Positions 52,240 to 60,922 of a stretch of 61,807 bases of DNA are shown here, in pieces. This DNA comes from CAYUMU01 sp964445985 (GTDB lineage Bacteria; Planctomycetota; Planctomycetia; Pirellulales; S012-138), in the NCBI GenBank assembly GCA_964445985.1, contig CAYUMU010000031.1, positions 1 to 61,807 on the forward strand. The letters run 5' to 3'. The stretch's first letter is position 1, and each line of letters opens with the position of its first letter. A program made the translations under genes and the position numbers. The notes below the pieces were generated by a model. It saw only the letters and a list, made by a program, of their open reading frames with translations. It was not told where the DNA came from and searched no databases.

Positions 52240-52860
52240 ATGAGCCAAGCTTCCGAGCCCCAGTTCCCGTCGTATCCGCCAGACTATGCCCAAAACGGCA
52301 ACAGCGGCTTCTGGTTCATGCTGCTGCTGATGCTCGTGGGCGGGGGGCTGTTGATTTGGTTCGTGGTGCGTCCGCTGGCCCTTGATGTGGGCGGCAGCGA
52401 GGCCCCGCTGGCCACGCTGGAATTGCAGCCGCTCACCCGCGGCTCGTCCGACGTGACGCTGGCCGATCTCAAGGGCAAGGTGGCCTTGGTCAATTTTTGG
52501 GGAACATGGTGCCCTCCCTGCCGGCATGAGTTTCCCGACATTGAAGCGCTCGAGCAGAAGTATCGCTCGAACGAAGAGGTGCGGGTGCTGGCCGTAAGCT
52601 GCTCGGGCGGTGGGCATGAAGACCTGCAGCAATTGCGTTCCACGACGCAGGCCTTTCTCGACAAGCACAACAGCAACATGCCCAACTATGCGGACCCCGA
52701 TCAGGTCACGCGAACGGCGGTGCGCGACGCGATTGGCTTCCGCGGCTACCCCACCACGGTGCTGATCGATCGCACCGGCAAGATTCGCGATCACTGGGTG
52801 GGAGCCACCTCGGGCGCGGTAATGGAAAAAGCAATCGAGAACGTGCTGGCCGAAAAGTAG
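52240..52860 (+). CDS. TlpA/ResA-like thioredoxin, membrane-anchored
   Basis: A 206-residue protein with one membrane helix near the N-terminus (about residues 23-47, GFWFMLLLMLVGGGLLIWFVV) and a C-terminal thioredoxin-like domain. VALVNFWGTWCPPCRHEFPD carries the WCPPC redox motif, and RGYPTTVLIDRTGKI holds the cis-proline. Extracytoplasmic thioredoxins of this type reduce disulfides during cytochrome c maturation or cope with oxidised periplasmic proteins. The start at 52240 is chosen; an ATG at 52195 would add 15 residues. Confidence 0.92.
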   Translation: MSQASEPQFPSYPPDYAQNGNSGFWFMLLLMLVGGGLLIWFVVRPLALDVGGSEAPLATLELQPLTRGSSDVTLADLKGKVALVNFWGTWCPPCRHEFPDIEALEQKYRSNEEVRVLAVSCSGGGHEDLQQLRSTTQAFLDKHNSNMPNYADPDQVTRTAVRDAIGFRGYPTTVLIDRTGKIRDHWVGATSGAVMEKAIENVLAEK

Positions 52861-52868
52861 AAACGTGG

Positions 52869-53012
52869 CTTGGCCGTCCTCGCCCAAGATTCACGCGGTG
52901 GCAGCGTTATTCCGGCCGCGCGCTCCGCTGCCGCGCTGGCTAGCCAATGACGGCTCGGCTTTGCTGCGGCTGCCCGCTGATCAGGTCGCTCTTGGCAAGA
53001 GCTGACCTACGG
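52869..53012. repeat. About 140-bp interspersed repeat, copy 2
   Basis: Begins CTTGGCCGTCCTCGCCCAAGA eight bases after the thioredoxin stop and ends CTGACCTACGG. The same ends and CCCGCTGATCAG core occur at 35360-35499. Confidence 0.65.
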
Positions 53013-53047
53013 AAGACGTCGCCTTGGCAGCCGGGGCGTGCTACGGT

Positions 53048-53129
53048 TAGTTTCTTGCTCGTTAACATCTCTGCAAGCCGCGGAGAACTTTAATGCCCCA
53101 GCGTCCGTTTGCGGTTTACCCGCGTTAAG
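53048..53129 (-). repeat. 82-bp interspersed element, copy C
   Basis: It is 80 of 82 bases identical to copy B. It stands singly, 36 bases after the 140-bp repeat, with no second copy nearby, unlike the A-B pair around the FliN-like gene. Confidence 0.9.
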
Positions 53130-53223
53130 GTAAAGCAGTCAAGCTCGCACGGCACAGTCCGCGCAACTCCTATCAGCTTCCAATCCCCCAAAAAAATCCG
53201 CCTCCCCCTCAATGAGGATCGCC

Positions 53224-54822
53224 ATGCCCCTCCGGTCACGATCTTGCGCCCCGTGGATGGTTCTGGCCTTGCTGGCCGCGGCCTTCGCAGGCGGGTCCAT
53301 CCAGGCCCAAGATGCCGAAAAATCAGCCCCGGCCGAAAAACCCAAAGAGGCAAAAGAAACCAAGCCGGCCGCCGGGAAAAACCAACTGCTCACCCGTTCG
53401 CTCACCGCCACCATTGGCGACCGGAAATTGGCCTACGAGGTGACCACCGGCACGCTCGCCGTCAAAACCGACGAAGGCAAGCCCCGCGCCAATATCTTCT
53501 TCATTGCCTACACGGTGAAGCCCGAAGCCGGCAAGCCGGACAAAGGGGACCAACCGCGGCCTGCCGCGAAACCCCGCCCGGTGACCTTCTGCTTCAACGG
53601 CGGACCCGGCTCGTCCAGCGTCTGGCTGCACATGGGCATGCTCGGCCCCAAGCGCGTGAAGCTCAATAGCGACGCCGCCCCCAACCCGCCGCCGCACGAA
53701 GTCATCGACAACCCTTACTCGCTGCTCGATGTCACCGACCTGGTGTTCGTCGACCCGGTCAGCACCGGTTTCAGCCGGCCGGCCGACGGCGTGGAAAAGC
53801 AACAATTCCACGGCTACGAGCAAGACATCCGCTCGGTGGGCGAGTTCATTTACCTGTACGTGTCGCAATTCGAACGCTGGGGCTCGCCGCGATTCCTCTG
53901 CGGCGAAAGCTACGGCACCTTGCGAGCCGCCGGCCTGGCCGGCCATTTGCAAAACGCCTACAATATGGAGCTCAATGGCCTGCTGCTGATTTCTTCGGTC
54001 ATCGACTTCCAAACGATCCGCTTCACCGAAACCAACGACCTCCCTTACATCCTGTTCCTGCCCAGCTACGCGGCCACGGCCTGGTATCACAAGCGGCTTT
54101 CGGATGAGTTGCAGCAGAAGTCGCTCGCAGAACTACAGAAAGAAGTCGACCATTTCGCGGCCACCGATTACACGCTGGCCCTGATGGCCGGCAGTTCGCT
54201 GCCCGAGGAAAAGTTCAAGGAGATCGCCAAACGCCTGGCCCGCTACACCGGCCTCAGCGAGGAATTCATCCGCAGGGCCGATTTGCGAATCTCCATGTCG
54301 CGGTTCGCGAAGGAACTGCTGCGAGAGCAGAACCGCACCGTGGGCCGGTTCGACAGCCGTTACCAGGGCATCGACCGCGACTCCGTCGGCGAATCCTACG
54401 ATTACGACCCCAGCGCCTCCGGCGTGTTCGGCGCCTTCACCTCGGCCGTGAATCAGTACCTCCGCGAAGATCTCGACTTCGAACGCGAACAGGTCTACGA
54501 AATCCTCACCGGCAAGGTTCACCCTTGGAGCTACGGCAGCTTCGAGAATCGCTACGTCTCGGCGGCCGAAACCCTGCGGCAGGCGATGGTCAAAAACCCC
54601 AGCCTGAAGGTCTTTATCGGCAACGGCTACTTCGACCTGGCCACGCCCTACTTCGCCACGATCTACACCTTCAACCACCTGGGCCTGCCCAAGGAACTGC
54701 GGGAGAACGTGGAGATGGCATTCTACGAAGGGGGCCACATGATGTACGTGCACGAGCCCAGCCTGGTGAAGCTGAAAGAGGACCTGGTGAAATTCTACGA
54801 GCGGGCATTGAAGCAAGATTGA
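53224..54822 (+). CDS. Secreted S10-family serine carboxypeptidase
   Basis: A 532-residue protein with a signal peptide (RSRSCAPWMVLALLAAAFAGGSIQA). The mature domain has the S10 oxyanion strand CFNGGPGSSSVWLHMGMLGP, catalytic Ser in CGESYGTLRA, catalytic Asp in GNGYFDLATP and catalytic His in GGHMMY. This set is complete, so activity on peptide C-termini is expected. A charged Lys/Pro/Glu linker (AEKSAPAEKPKEAKETKPA) follows the leader. Start ATG at 53224 has GAGG 8 bases upstream; an ATG at 53212 would add four residues. Confidence 0.94.
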   Translation: MPLRSRSCAPWMVLALLAAAFAGGSIQAQDAEKSAPAEKPKEAKETKPAAGKNQLLTRSLTATIGDRKLAYEVTTGTLAVKTDEGKPRANIFFIAYTVKPEAGKPDKGDQPRPAAKPRPVTFCFNGGPGSSSVWLHMGMLGPKRVKLNSDAAPNPPPHEVIDNPYSLLDVTDLVFVDPVSTGFSRPADGVEKQQFHGYEQDIRSVGEFIYLYVSQFERWGSPRFLCGESYGTLRAAGLAGHLQNAYNMELNGLLLISSVIDFQTIRFTETNDLPYILFLPSYAATAWYHKRLSDELQQKSLAELQKEVDHFAATDYTLALMAGSSLPEEKFKEIAKRLARYTGLSEEFIRRADLRISMSRFAKELLREQNRTVGRFDSRYQGIDRDSVGESYDYDPSASGVFGAFTSAVNQYLREDLDFEREQVYEILTGKVHPWSYGSFENRYVSAAETLRQAMVKNPSLKVFIGNGYFDLATPYFATIYTFNHLGLPKELRENVEMAFYEGGHMMYVHEPSLVKLKEDLVKFYERALKQD

Positions 54823-55050
54823 CGCGGCGGCTCTGGTTAACAGCCGTGCTCGAAAATCCGTCATTCCCGCGAAGAGCCTGTCCTCGTGAAGACGGGGGCG
54901 GGAATCCAGTTGCGGCGGATACGACTCTGCCGATAACTTTGGATTGGATGCGAGTTGCAACGTCGGGGAGTAGTTATTCGGCTCGCCCATAATACTCTCA
55001 GGCTGGATGGGCCGATATGAGGCCAGGCATTGAGATGGGAGGTGGCTAGA

Positions 55051-55281
55051 ATGACGGATTCATGGCGAGTTCGAATCACGATGGAGCCTGGCAAGCGCGG
55101 GGGCCGTCCGTGCGTTCGTGGGATGCGGATCAGCGTTTACGACGTGCTCTCCTACCTGGCCGCTGGAATGACGGTAGCGGAGATCCTGGAAGACTTTCCA
55201 TATTTGACTATGGAAGACATTCAAGCCTGCTTTGCCTTTGCCGCTGAGCGCGAGCGCAACATGCAGGTTACGGTCGGATGA
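55051..55281 (+). CDS. DUF433-family antitoxin
   Basis: A 76-residue protein of the DUF433 family (antitoxin-like wHTH): RITMEPGKRGGRPCVRGMRISVYDVLSYLAAGMTVAEILEDFPYLTMEDIQACFAFAAERE. Such genes usually precede a DUF5615 PIN-like toxin. ATG at 55051 has a GGGAGG ribosome site. The partner begins at its stop but is truncated. Confidence 0.92.
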   Translation: MTDSWRVRITMEPGKRGGRPCVRGMRISVYDVLSYLAAGMTVAEILEDFPYLTMEDIQACFAFAAERERNMQVTVG

Positions 55282-55352
55282 AGTTGCTTTTCGATCAGAA
55301 TCTCTCTCTGCTGGTTTTGATTTGCCTTGGAGTGGCGCGGGCGGTTAACTGA
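55278..55352 (+). pseudogene. Truncated DUF5615-type toxin remnant
   Basis: A 24-codon frame overlaps the DUF433 stop (ATGA). It opens MKLLFDQNLS, the usual DUF5615 start with the first metal-binding aspartate, then breaks off into unrelated sequence and stops. The rest of the toxin is missing, so only the antitoxin looks functional. Confidence 0.75.
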
Positions 55353-55425
55353 GGGCTGGGTTGCAACTACAAAAACGCTTCATCGCTTGTAAAAGGCGAA
55401 GCTTACCGCAATAGTTTGAGCGTGT

Positions 55426-55809
55426 ATGGTGCCAATGGAGTTTCCAGACGGTTGGCCGGACGAATGTCCGCCCCCTGACGCCGAGGAGGCTAGTGGAATC
55501 GTTTTTCGAATCGTAAAGAACGATCCCCCCAAGGCAGAAGACATGGCGAGTCACCACGAAACCGGAAAGCTACCAAAGGCCCCGCCCTGTCTTCGGTGCG
55601 GGCTCTCTGTGTTTCGAGACCTCCGAGACGCCGTGCATCAACGACTGTTGTTGCCCCGCTTAGGCAACTGGATTGCCCAAGGCACTCTTCGGGCTGAACA
55701 CGGCAAAACAAAATTGACGACAGGCAAACAACCAACTCACACGACCTGGTGGGTATACGGGGGAGTGGAGCGGACAAGCCTCTTCACCGTCGTAAGTGAG
55801 GAGGCTTAA
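55426..55809 (+). CDS. Hypothetical protein, first gene of an unknown two-gene cassette
   Basis: A 127-residue protein with no recognised family. The first 30 residues are acidic and proline-rich (GWPDECPPPDAEEASG). A CLRCG pair of cysteines (about residues 55-58) suggests a metal site but only two are present. The C-terminal half reads WIAQGTLRAEHGKTKLTTGKQPTHTTWWVYGGVERTSLFTVV. It stops 2 bases before the next gene. Base composition is visibly more AT-rich than the flanking genes. Confidence 0.65.
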   Translation: MVPMEFPDGWPDECPPPDAEEASGIVFRIVKNDPPKAEDMASHHETGKLPKAPPCLRCGLSVFRDLRDAVHQRLLLPRLGNWIAQGTLRAEHGKTKLTTGKQPTHTTWWVYGGVERTSLFTVVSEEA

Positions 55810-55811
55810 TC

Positions 55812-57011
55812 ATGTGGACTGTTACTGGAAAAGTTACTGGAAAACCTGTGGAGTTGGATCAGTTCCTACCGTTTGAACCCTTGGAGGTACTTTACGAGTT
55901 TGATGGGCCTCGCATCTTCACCATCCTCGACAAAGATGGCGAGTTGTATCTAGCGTACTGGTCGGATGAGGACGAAAGCCTTTGCCGGTATGTCGTGTCG
56001 CCGTCGACCACGGGAATCGTAGATTCGCTACGCACGGGAATCGTGAGCGTATTCGACGCGCTGAACCAGCCTCGCTGCTGGCTGTGTGACGTGGATATTG
56101 CGGGTGAATTAATCTCCTGTCAGCGAATCGATTTTGGTGCAATTCCGCGGAATGCACTTCCAGTCGCTGGAACGATGTTGCTTCCCAGTTTGGAACCTCT
56201 ACTTACACTTCGGGCCGTTGGCGACGAGATTGTACCAGGACATATTCCAGGCAGTGTGATTCGAACGTGCGTGGAGGGTGTCCAGAAAACATTCAAGTTC
56301 CTTTCGGAATATGTCTTGGGGCAGCAACCCCAAGCAGGCAGGCCCGACGAGTTCTTGCGGCGGCTTTTCGATTTGCCAACACAACGCGTCGCTTTCGCAA
56401 GCTTTGAGATTTCGTTTCGAATGCCGATTGAAGAAGTGAATCTCTTCACTGCCTCTGGAGAGAAATCTCCGGAGAAAGAAACATTGGAGCAGGTCGGTAC
56501 ACTTCTCAATAAGGGCCTCAAATGGCTTACATCGGCCGCTGGCGAAGAAGGAGTCTATTCTCCTGACGCACCAGAGGAAGGGGCGGTTCTGCTGCGCGCG
56601 CTTAAGGAATTAACGCCCTCCTCGCAAGGAAGCATCGAACGATTTGAACTCAGGGGCCAACTGATCGGCGCGCGAGTGAAACCGCTGGTATTGAAACGAT
56701 CAGCCCGACAACGCGTGAACAATGCCATTCGCAATAGCTCGCTGGAACCGCAGCTTGTAGACTTGGTGGGGCGTGTCCGACAGCTCGACAAGGATCGTCT
56801 AAGCTTTGATCTGCGAGAAATTGAACATGCGGATTCTCAGACGCAGCGATTCGTGTTCGATGAACAGCTTCTTGAAGATGTGTTTCAGGCATTTCAAGAT
56901 GACGTCAGGGTGCGAGTCGCTGGTCGTACTTTCCCAGTTAAGAACATCTCCTATGCTTTGGCGATGTCGAGAGTTCCAGTTGCGACAGCCAAGACCGACG
57001 GCGAAAAATAA
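55812..57011 (+). CDS. Hypothetical protein, second gene of an unknown two-gene cassette (DUF6575-like)
   Basis: A 399-residue protein beginning MWTVTGKVTGKPVELDQFLPFEPLEVLYEFDGPRIFTI. The N-terminal 100 residues may match DUF6575, but this was not verified. There is no membrane helix. The middle part has PDEFLRRLFDLPTQRVAFASFEISFRMPIEEVNLF, and the C-terminal part IERFELRGQLIGARVKPLVLKRSARQRVNNAIRNSSLEPQL. Codon use and composition differ from neighbours. Its start lies 2 bases after the upstream gene's stop, indicating one operon. This pairing beside a decayed toxin-antitoxin locus looks like accessory DNA. Confidence 0.8.
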   Translation: MWTVTGKVTGKPVELDQFLPFEPLEVLYEFDGPRIFTILDKDGELYLAYWSDEDESLCRYVVSPSTTGIVDSLRTGIVSVFDALNQPRCWLCDVDIAGELISCQRIDFGAIPRNALPVAGTMLLPSLEPLLTLRAVGDEIVPGHIPGSVIRTCVEGVQKTFKFLSEYVLGQQPQAGRPDEFLRRLFDLPTQRVAFASFEISFRMPIEEVNLFTASGEKSPEKETLEQVGTLLNKGLKWLTSAAGEEGVYSPDAPEEGAVLLRALKELTPSSQGSIERFELRGQLIGARVKPLVLKRSARQRVNNAIRNSSLEPQLVDLVGRVRQLDKDRLSFDLREIEHADSQTQRFVFDEQLLEDVFQAFQDDVRVRVAGRTFPVKNISYALAMSRVPVATAKTDGEK

Positions 57012-57113
57012 TCGTCCCGGAAATGGACCACTCCGCCATTAACCTTTGGATGGCCTCACCATGACTTGGTCGATGGTTGTCACGTGTCCATCGCCCTTTA
57101 GGAGATCGAACCT

Positions 57114-57932
57114 GTGAAGTTCTTCCCTACCCGCCGCGCTGCTTTCACCGTGGCTTTACTTGCGCTGAGCGCGATCTGCCTGGCATCGTTCGGTTCATCG
57201 CCAGCCAACGGCGCCGAGCCGGCCGGCGGCAAGGTCGTCAAAAAACTCCTTCTGCTCGGCCAAAGCCCCGATGGCCACCCCAAAGGCACGCACGAATACC
57301 TGCAGGGCATGAAGCAGATCGCCAGGCTGCTGGCCGGCGAGCAGGGTGTTGAGGTGGAGATTGTTAATGCCGACGAGCCCTGGGCCGAAGGGCCGGAGTT
57401 GCTCGCCAAGGCCGATGGCGTGGTGGTGTTCCTCTCGCAAGGCGCGGCCTGGCTCAACAACAACGAAGACCGGCGGAAGGCGTTTGAGGCCCTGGCCGCG
57501 CGGGGCGGCGCCGTCTCGGTGCTGCACTGGGGGATGGGCACCAAGGATGCCGACGATATCGCCCCCTTCACCGCCATCTTCGGCGCCTGCCACGGCGGAC
57601 CCGATCGCAAATACAAGTTCCTGGAAACCGACGTCGCGGTGGGCGATCATATCATTGCCGGGGGCATTAAAGACTTCCGCCTCAACGAAGAATTCTACTA
57701 CGCGCTGAAAACGGCCAAGGGCGCCGAAAACATCGAACCGGTGCTCAAGGCCCAGATCGACGGCAATTGGGAAATGGTCTGCTGGGCTTGGCAGCGGCCC
57801 GATGGCGGCAGGGCCTTCGGCTTCTCCGGCCTGCACTTCGACGAGAACTGGCAGCGGCCTGAGTACCAACGGCTCGTCAAACGCGGCGTGCTCTGGACCC
57901 TGAAGCAATTGCCGGCCAACAGCGGCAAGTAA
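57114..57932 (+). CDS. Secreted ThuA-like domain protein
   Basis: A 272-residue protein with a signal peptide (TRRAAFTVALLALSAICLASFGSSPANG) and a ThuA-like domain: VKKLLLLGQSPDGHPKGTHEYLQGMKQIARLL, DGVVVFLSQGAAWLNN, GAVSVLHWGMGTKD and PVCWAWQRPDGGRAFGFSGLHFDENW-type ending (here MVCWAWQRPDGG). ThuA relatives bind or modify sugars in trehalose and other glycan use. The start is GTG at 57114 with GGAG upstream. Confidence 0.9.
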   Translation: MKFFPTRRAAFTVALLALSAICLASFGSSPANGAEPAGGKVVKKLLLLGQSPDGHPKGTHEYLQGMKQIARLLAGEQGVEVEIVNADEPWAEGPELLAKADGVVVFLSQGAAWLNNNEDRRKAFEALAARGGAVSVLHWGMGTKDADDIAPFTAIFGACHGGPDRKYKFLETDVAVGDHIIAGGIKDFRLNEEFYYALKTAKGAENIEPVLKAQIDGNWEMVCWAWQRPDGGRAFGFSGLHFDENWQRPEYQRLVKRGVLWTLKQLPANSGK

Positions 57933-57962
57933 CGCTGCGGGTTGGGGGAAGGAGGAGTACGG

Positions 57963-58388
57963 ATGGCGAATCCTTGCGTTGGTCCCATCGCCGTCTCAGA
58001 CGGTGAGCGACCCGTGGTGGCCGCGGCCCTGGCCGCCAGGGAGAGGGCCTATTGCCGGTACAGCAACTATGCCGTGGGGGCTGCCTTGCAAGCCGCCGAT
58101 GGCCAGTTGTTCCTGGGTTGCAACGTCGAAAACGCCTCGTTCGGGCTCACCAACTGCGCCGAACGCGTGGCCATGCAAGCCGCCATTTTGCACGGCGCCC
58201 GCGAGTTCACGCTGCTGGCGGTCGTGGCCGCCGGCAATGTCACACCCTGCGGCGCCTGCCGGCAAGTGCTGGCCGAGTTTTGCGGCGACCTGCGCATCTT
58301 GCTGGTCGCCCCCGATCGGCCGCACGAAGCCATGGAAACGTCGCTGGCCAAACTCCTGCCCGGCCGGTTTGAGCTGGAAGGAGAATAG
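57963..58388 (+). CDS. cdd: Cytidine deaminase
   Basis: A 141-residue small-type cytidine deaminase. Zinc site residues are in NCAERVAMQAA (the CAE motif with catalytic Glu) and TPCGACRQVLAEF (PCGxC). YSNYAVGAALQAADGQLFLGCNVENASFG is the substrate-binding region. The start at 57963 has a strong GGAAGGAGG-like ribosome site. It converts cytidine/deoxycytidine to uridine forms in nucleoside salvage. It follows ThuA by 30 bases and may be co-transcribed. Confidence 0.95.
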   Translation: MANPCVGPIAVSDGERPVVAAALAARERAYCRYSNYAVGAALQAADGQLFLGCNVENASFGLTNCAERVAMQAAILHGAREFTLLAVVAAGNVTPCGACRQVLAEFCGDLRILLVAPDRPHEAMETSLAKLLPGRFELEGE

Positions 58389-58524
58389 GCCCCACCCCGG
58401 TGGCACGGGCGTCCCCGCCCGTGAATCGGCGTTGACCCTGCAACACCCGCCGAGACCCAATCCAGCTCAATCGCACAAACACTCTTGGCCGAGACGGCGA
58501 GACGGCCAAGCTACTGCGGCCAAG

Positions 58525-59340
58525 CTACGGGCTCAAATCCAGCCTTAGTCCATCATAGGCTAGTTGCATGCCTGGCGGCAGCAGGGCGTTGGTGGCGTCG
58601 TGCTCCAGCTCGTGCGAAATGTGGGTGAAGTAGGTCTGCGCGGCCCCGATGCGGTGGGCCAGTTCCACGGCTTCTTCGAGCGAGAGATGCGTGGGGTGGG
58701 GCCGGGGGCGGAGGCAATCGAGGATCAGCGCCCGCAAGCCTGCCAGCCGTGGCCAGCTTTCCTCCGGAATGGCGCTGGTATCGGTGCAGTAGGCAATATC
58801 GCCCAGGCGGAACCCCAGCACCGGCAGCCGGCCGTGGTTCAGCCGGATCGGCGTCACCGTGGCCCCCAGTACGGCAAAGGGATCGAGGCCAATGGATGTG
58901 ATTTCGAGGTGCGGAATAGCGCCGGGGTGCAGGTGCAGGTGTCGCCCTTCAAAGGCGTAATCAAAGCTGCGACGGATGCGTTCTTCTACCCGCGGCTCGC
59001 AATACAGCGGCATGGCCCCGTGTAAAAAGTACGGGAAGATGCGTAAATCGTCCAAGCCGTACAGGTGGTCGGCGTGCTCGTGGGTGTAGGCCACGGCGTG
59101 AATCAGGCCGATCCCTTCGCGGAGCAACTGCGTGCGCAGGTCGGGCGGAGTATCGATCAGCAGGTTGCCCTGGGGGAGCCCGAGAACCAGAGCGCAGCGC
59201 ATGCGGTTATTGCGAGGGTTGTTGCTGGTGCAAACCGGGCAATCGCAGCCGAGGATGGGCACGCCCACCGAGGTGCCGGTCCCCAAAAACACCAATTGGC
59301 CGGAAATGTTGGCGGTAGCTGCCTGATCCGGTAGCGGCAT
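58525..59340 (-). CDS. MBL-fold metallohydrolase (PhnP-like)
   Basis: A 271-residue metallo-beta-lactamase-fold protein. Metal-site motifs are THEHADHLYGLDDL, the LLIDTPPDLR strand, HG (LNHGRLPVLGFRLG), YCTDTSAIP and THISHE. The N-terminal FLGTGTSVGVPILGCDCPVCTSNNPRNNRMR with three cysteines is the PhnP/RNase Z-like head typical of phosphoribosyl 1,2-cyclic phosphate phosphodiesterases. The precise substrate is not certain. Start ATG is 59340. Confidence 0.93.
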   Translation of the reverse strand: MPLPDQAATANISGQLVFLGTGTSVGVPILGCDCPVCTSNNPRNNRMRCALVLGLPQGNLLIDTPPDLRTQLLREGIGLIHAVAYTHEHADHLYGLDDLRIFPYFLHGAMPLYCEPRVEERIRRSFDYAFEGRHLHLHPGAIPHLEITSIGLDPFAVLGATVTPIRLNHGRLPVLGFRLGDIAYCTDTSAIPEESWPRLAGLRALILDCLRPRPHPTHLSLEEAVELAHRIGAAQTYFTHISHELEHDATNALLPPGMQLAYDGLRLDLSP

Positions 59341-59566
59341 TGACCCTTCCCAAGGCGGGGAGCGTTCCACTCCCCCAGAACGAACCCAGTGCGCTAAGTC
59401 AGCCGGCACGGAAGGTACGCCAGGCAAGCCAGCGCCCCTGCTGCCTGCCGCGACCGTCGCCGGCACTTACCTAGCCTATCGGGCCGCTTGGGACTTTGCC
59501 AAGGAGGCACTGGGAGAGGAACCAGGATTCCCTCCGGGCGTCACGGTGGGCCAGCGCGGCACGGGT

Positions 59567-60259
59567 TTAGTAGTAGTCGGTGTCCATGCCCAGGTCGACC
59601 TTCAACTCGGAGAACCGGTCGAAGTACAGATCGCTGGAGGAGTGCACGTGCTCGGCCTCGGTGATGAACCGCATGCGGTCGTCGCAGGGAATATTGTGCT
59701 GGCGCAAAATGGCTTCGAACTCGCTGAGGTCTTCACCGTAGGCGATCAGCAGCTTGTGCTCGTCGAATTGCACTTCGAGCGGAATGCGGGGATTGAGCAC
59801 GGCAATGCCAGCGCAGCCATCGTTGACCAGCAGGTCTTCGTAGTCGCAGAGCACGCTCTTCAGCACCGGCATGTCGATGTGTTCGCGGTACAGGTCCTCG
59901 TGGCCCATCGCCTGGCGGTGGTGGCTGGTTTCCAGCACCACGTCCACCTCGGAGCCGAGGGGGTCGATCAGATCGAGGAACACGTCGAACAGAATATCGC
60001 AGCTGGCCGAAGCCATCAGCACCGGAACCCGCACGCCGCTTTCTTCGTCGCGATACACGTCGTGGCGAAAGCCCTGCTTGGGCACAACCTGCAAATCGTA
60101 AGAAGGGCGAATGGCATCGGTCAGCAAAAAGCTGCCGTAACGAACCACGCCCAAGTGAGTTTCGAGTTCTTCTTCGGTGAGACGTTCGAAGCTGCTGGTG
60201 TGCGTGCCAGGCGCGCCGTCCCGAAACACATTCCGAAAAAACCGCTGTAGGAAGCCCAT
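59567..60259 (-). CDS. Hypothetical acidic conserved-looking protein
   Basis: A 230-residue protein without recognised family. It has no signal peptide or membrane helix. It is acidic and ends DLYFDRFSELKVDLGMDTDYY. Stretches such as LMASASCDILFDVFLDLIDPLGSEVDVVLETSHH and CDYEDLLVNDGCAGIAVLNPRIPLEVQFDEHKLLIAYGEDLSEFEAIL look like a stable globular fold. The start at 60259 is preceded by weak signals only; the frame opens 300 bases upstream but with non-protein-like composition. Confidence 0.8.
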   Translation of the reverse strand: MGFLQRFFRNVFRDGAPGTHTSSFERLTEEELETHLGVVRYGSFLLTDAIRPSYDLQVVPKQGFRHDVYRDEESGVRVPVLMASASCDILFDVFLDLIDPLGSEVDVVLETSHHRQAMGHEDLYREHIDMPVLKSVLCDYEDLLVNDGCAGIAVLNPRIPLEVQFDEHKLLIAYGEDLSEFEAILRQHNIPCDDRMRFITEAEHVHSSSDLYFDRFSELKVDLGMDTDYY

Positions 60260-60922
60260 GTTACTCTCAACCTCGGGGTTCGTGGCCAACGCCCGGTGGG
60301 CGGCACGCGACGTGGGAAGTCTTTGCTCTCTCAAACCTAGTTCACGACTGCGTACAGAAGTGGCGGACTTATGCAAAAGATATCGATAAATCCGCCCAAT
60401 GGGGGGTTGTGTCGCTTTCCCTGTCGTGCAAATCCTGGGCCTTCCTTGCGTCGATCTCCCTGGCCATTCCCATACTACGGGGGCCGTCAAGAAGTTCGCG
60501 ACGTGCAAAACTAGCTTTAGTCTAGCACCCTGCTGGCCATGGCAACGCTTGGCGAGGGGAAACATTTCGCCCCAGGGTGGGCAGTCAGCAAAACCTTGCC
60601 GAAGGAGCCGAAACTACCGTGGCTCACGGCCTTACGCTGGGCACAATCGGCGCAGCTCTCCCTGCCAGCGCAGTCCCGCCAACCCTACCGTCCCCGCCAG
60701 TCCCAAGCTGGCTTGCCTTGTGGGCAGCCAAGAAGACATTTACGCTTTGCAACATGCTATCACCGCGACGGAGAGCGAACTCCCCGCCCAGGGACCCCTG
60801 GCCGCCCAACAAACAGGTTGCTGGCCGGAGCCTCAGTCGGTTGGTCAGGCGACGATCAGAACACCCACTCTTCCGCGGCTTGCAGAGATGCCGGCCCCCC
60901 CAAACACTAAGGAAACCTTTCG
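60260..60922. other. Gene-free region containing a fragment of the 82-bp element
   Basis: No convincing gene is seen. Bases 60872-60891 are identical over 20 bases to the second hairpin arm of the 82-bp element, suggesting a degraded fourth copy. It lies just before the isochorismatase-like gene. Confidence 0.5.
60872..60891 (+). repeat. Fragment of the 82-bp element
   Basis: A 20-base exact match to the hairpin core of copies B and C (in the A orientation); no similarity extends further. It ends 31 bases before the start of the isochorismatase-like gene. Confidence 0.45.

Larger units (their letters stand above)
52861..53223. other. Repeat-rich intergenic region
   Basis: No coding frame is supported before the carboxypeptidase start. 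It contains two repeats back to back: a copy of the 140-bp repeat (52869-53012) and copy C of the 82-bp element (53048-53129). Confidence 0.5.
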
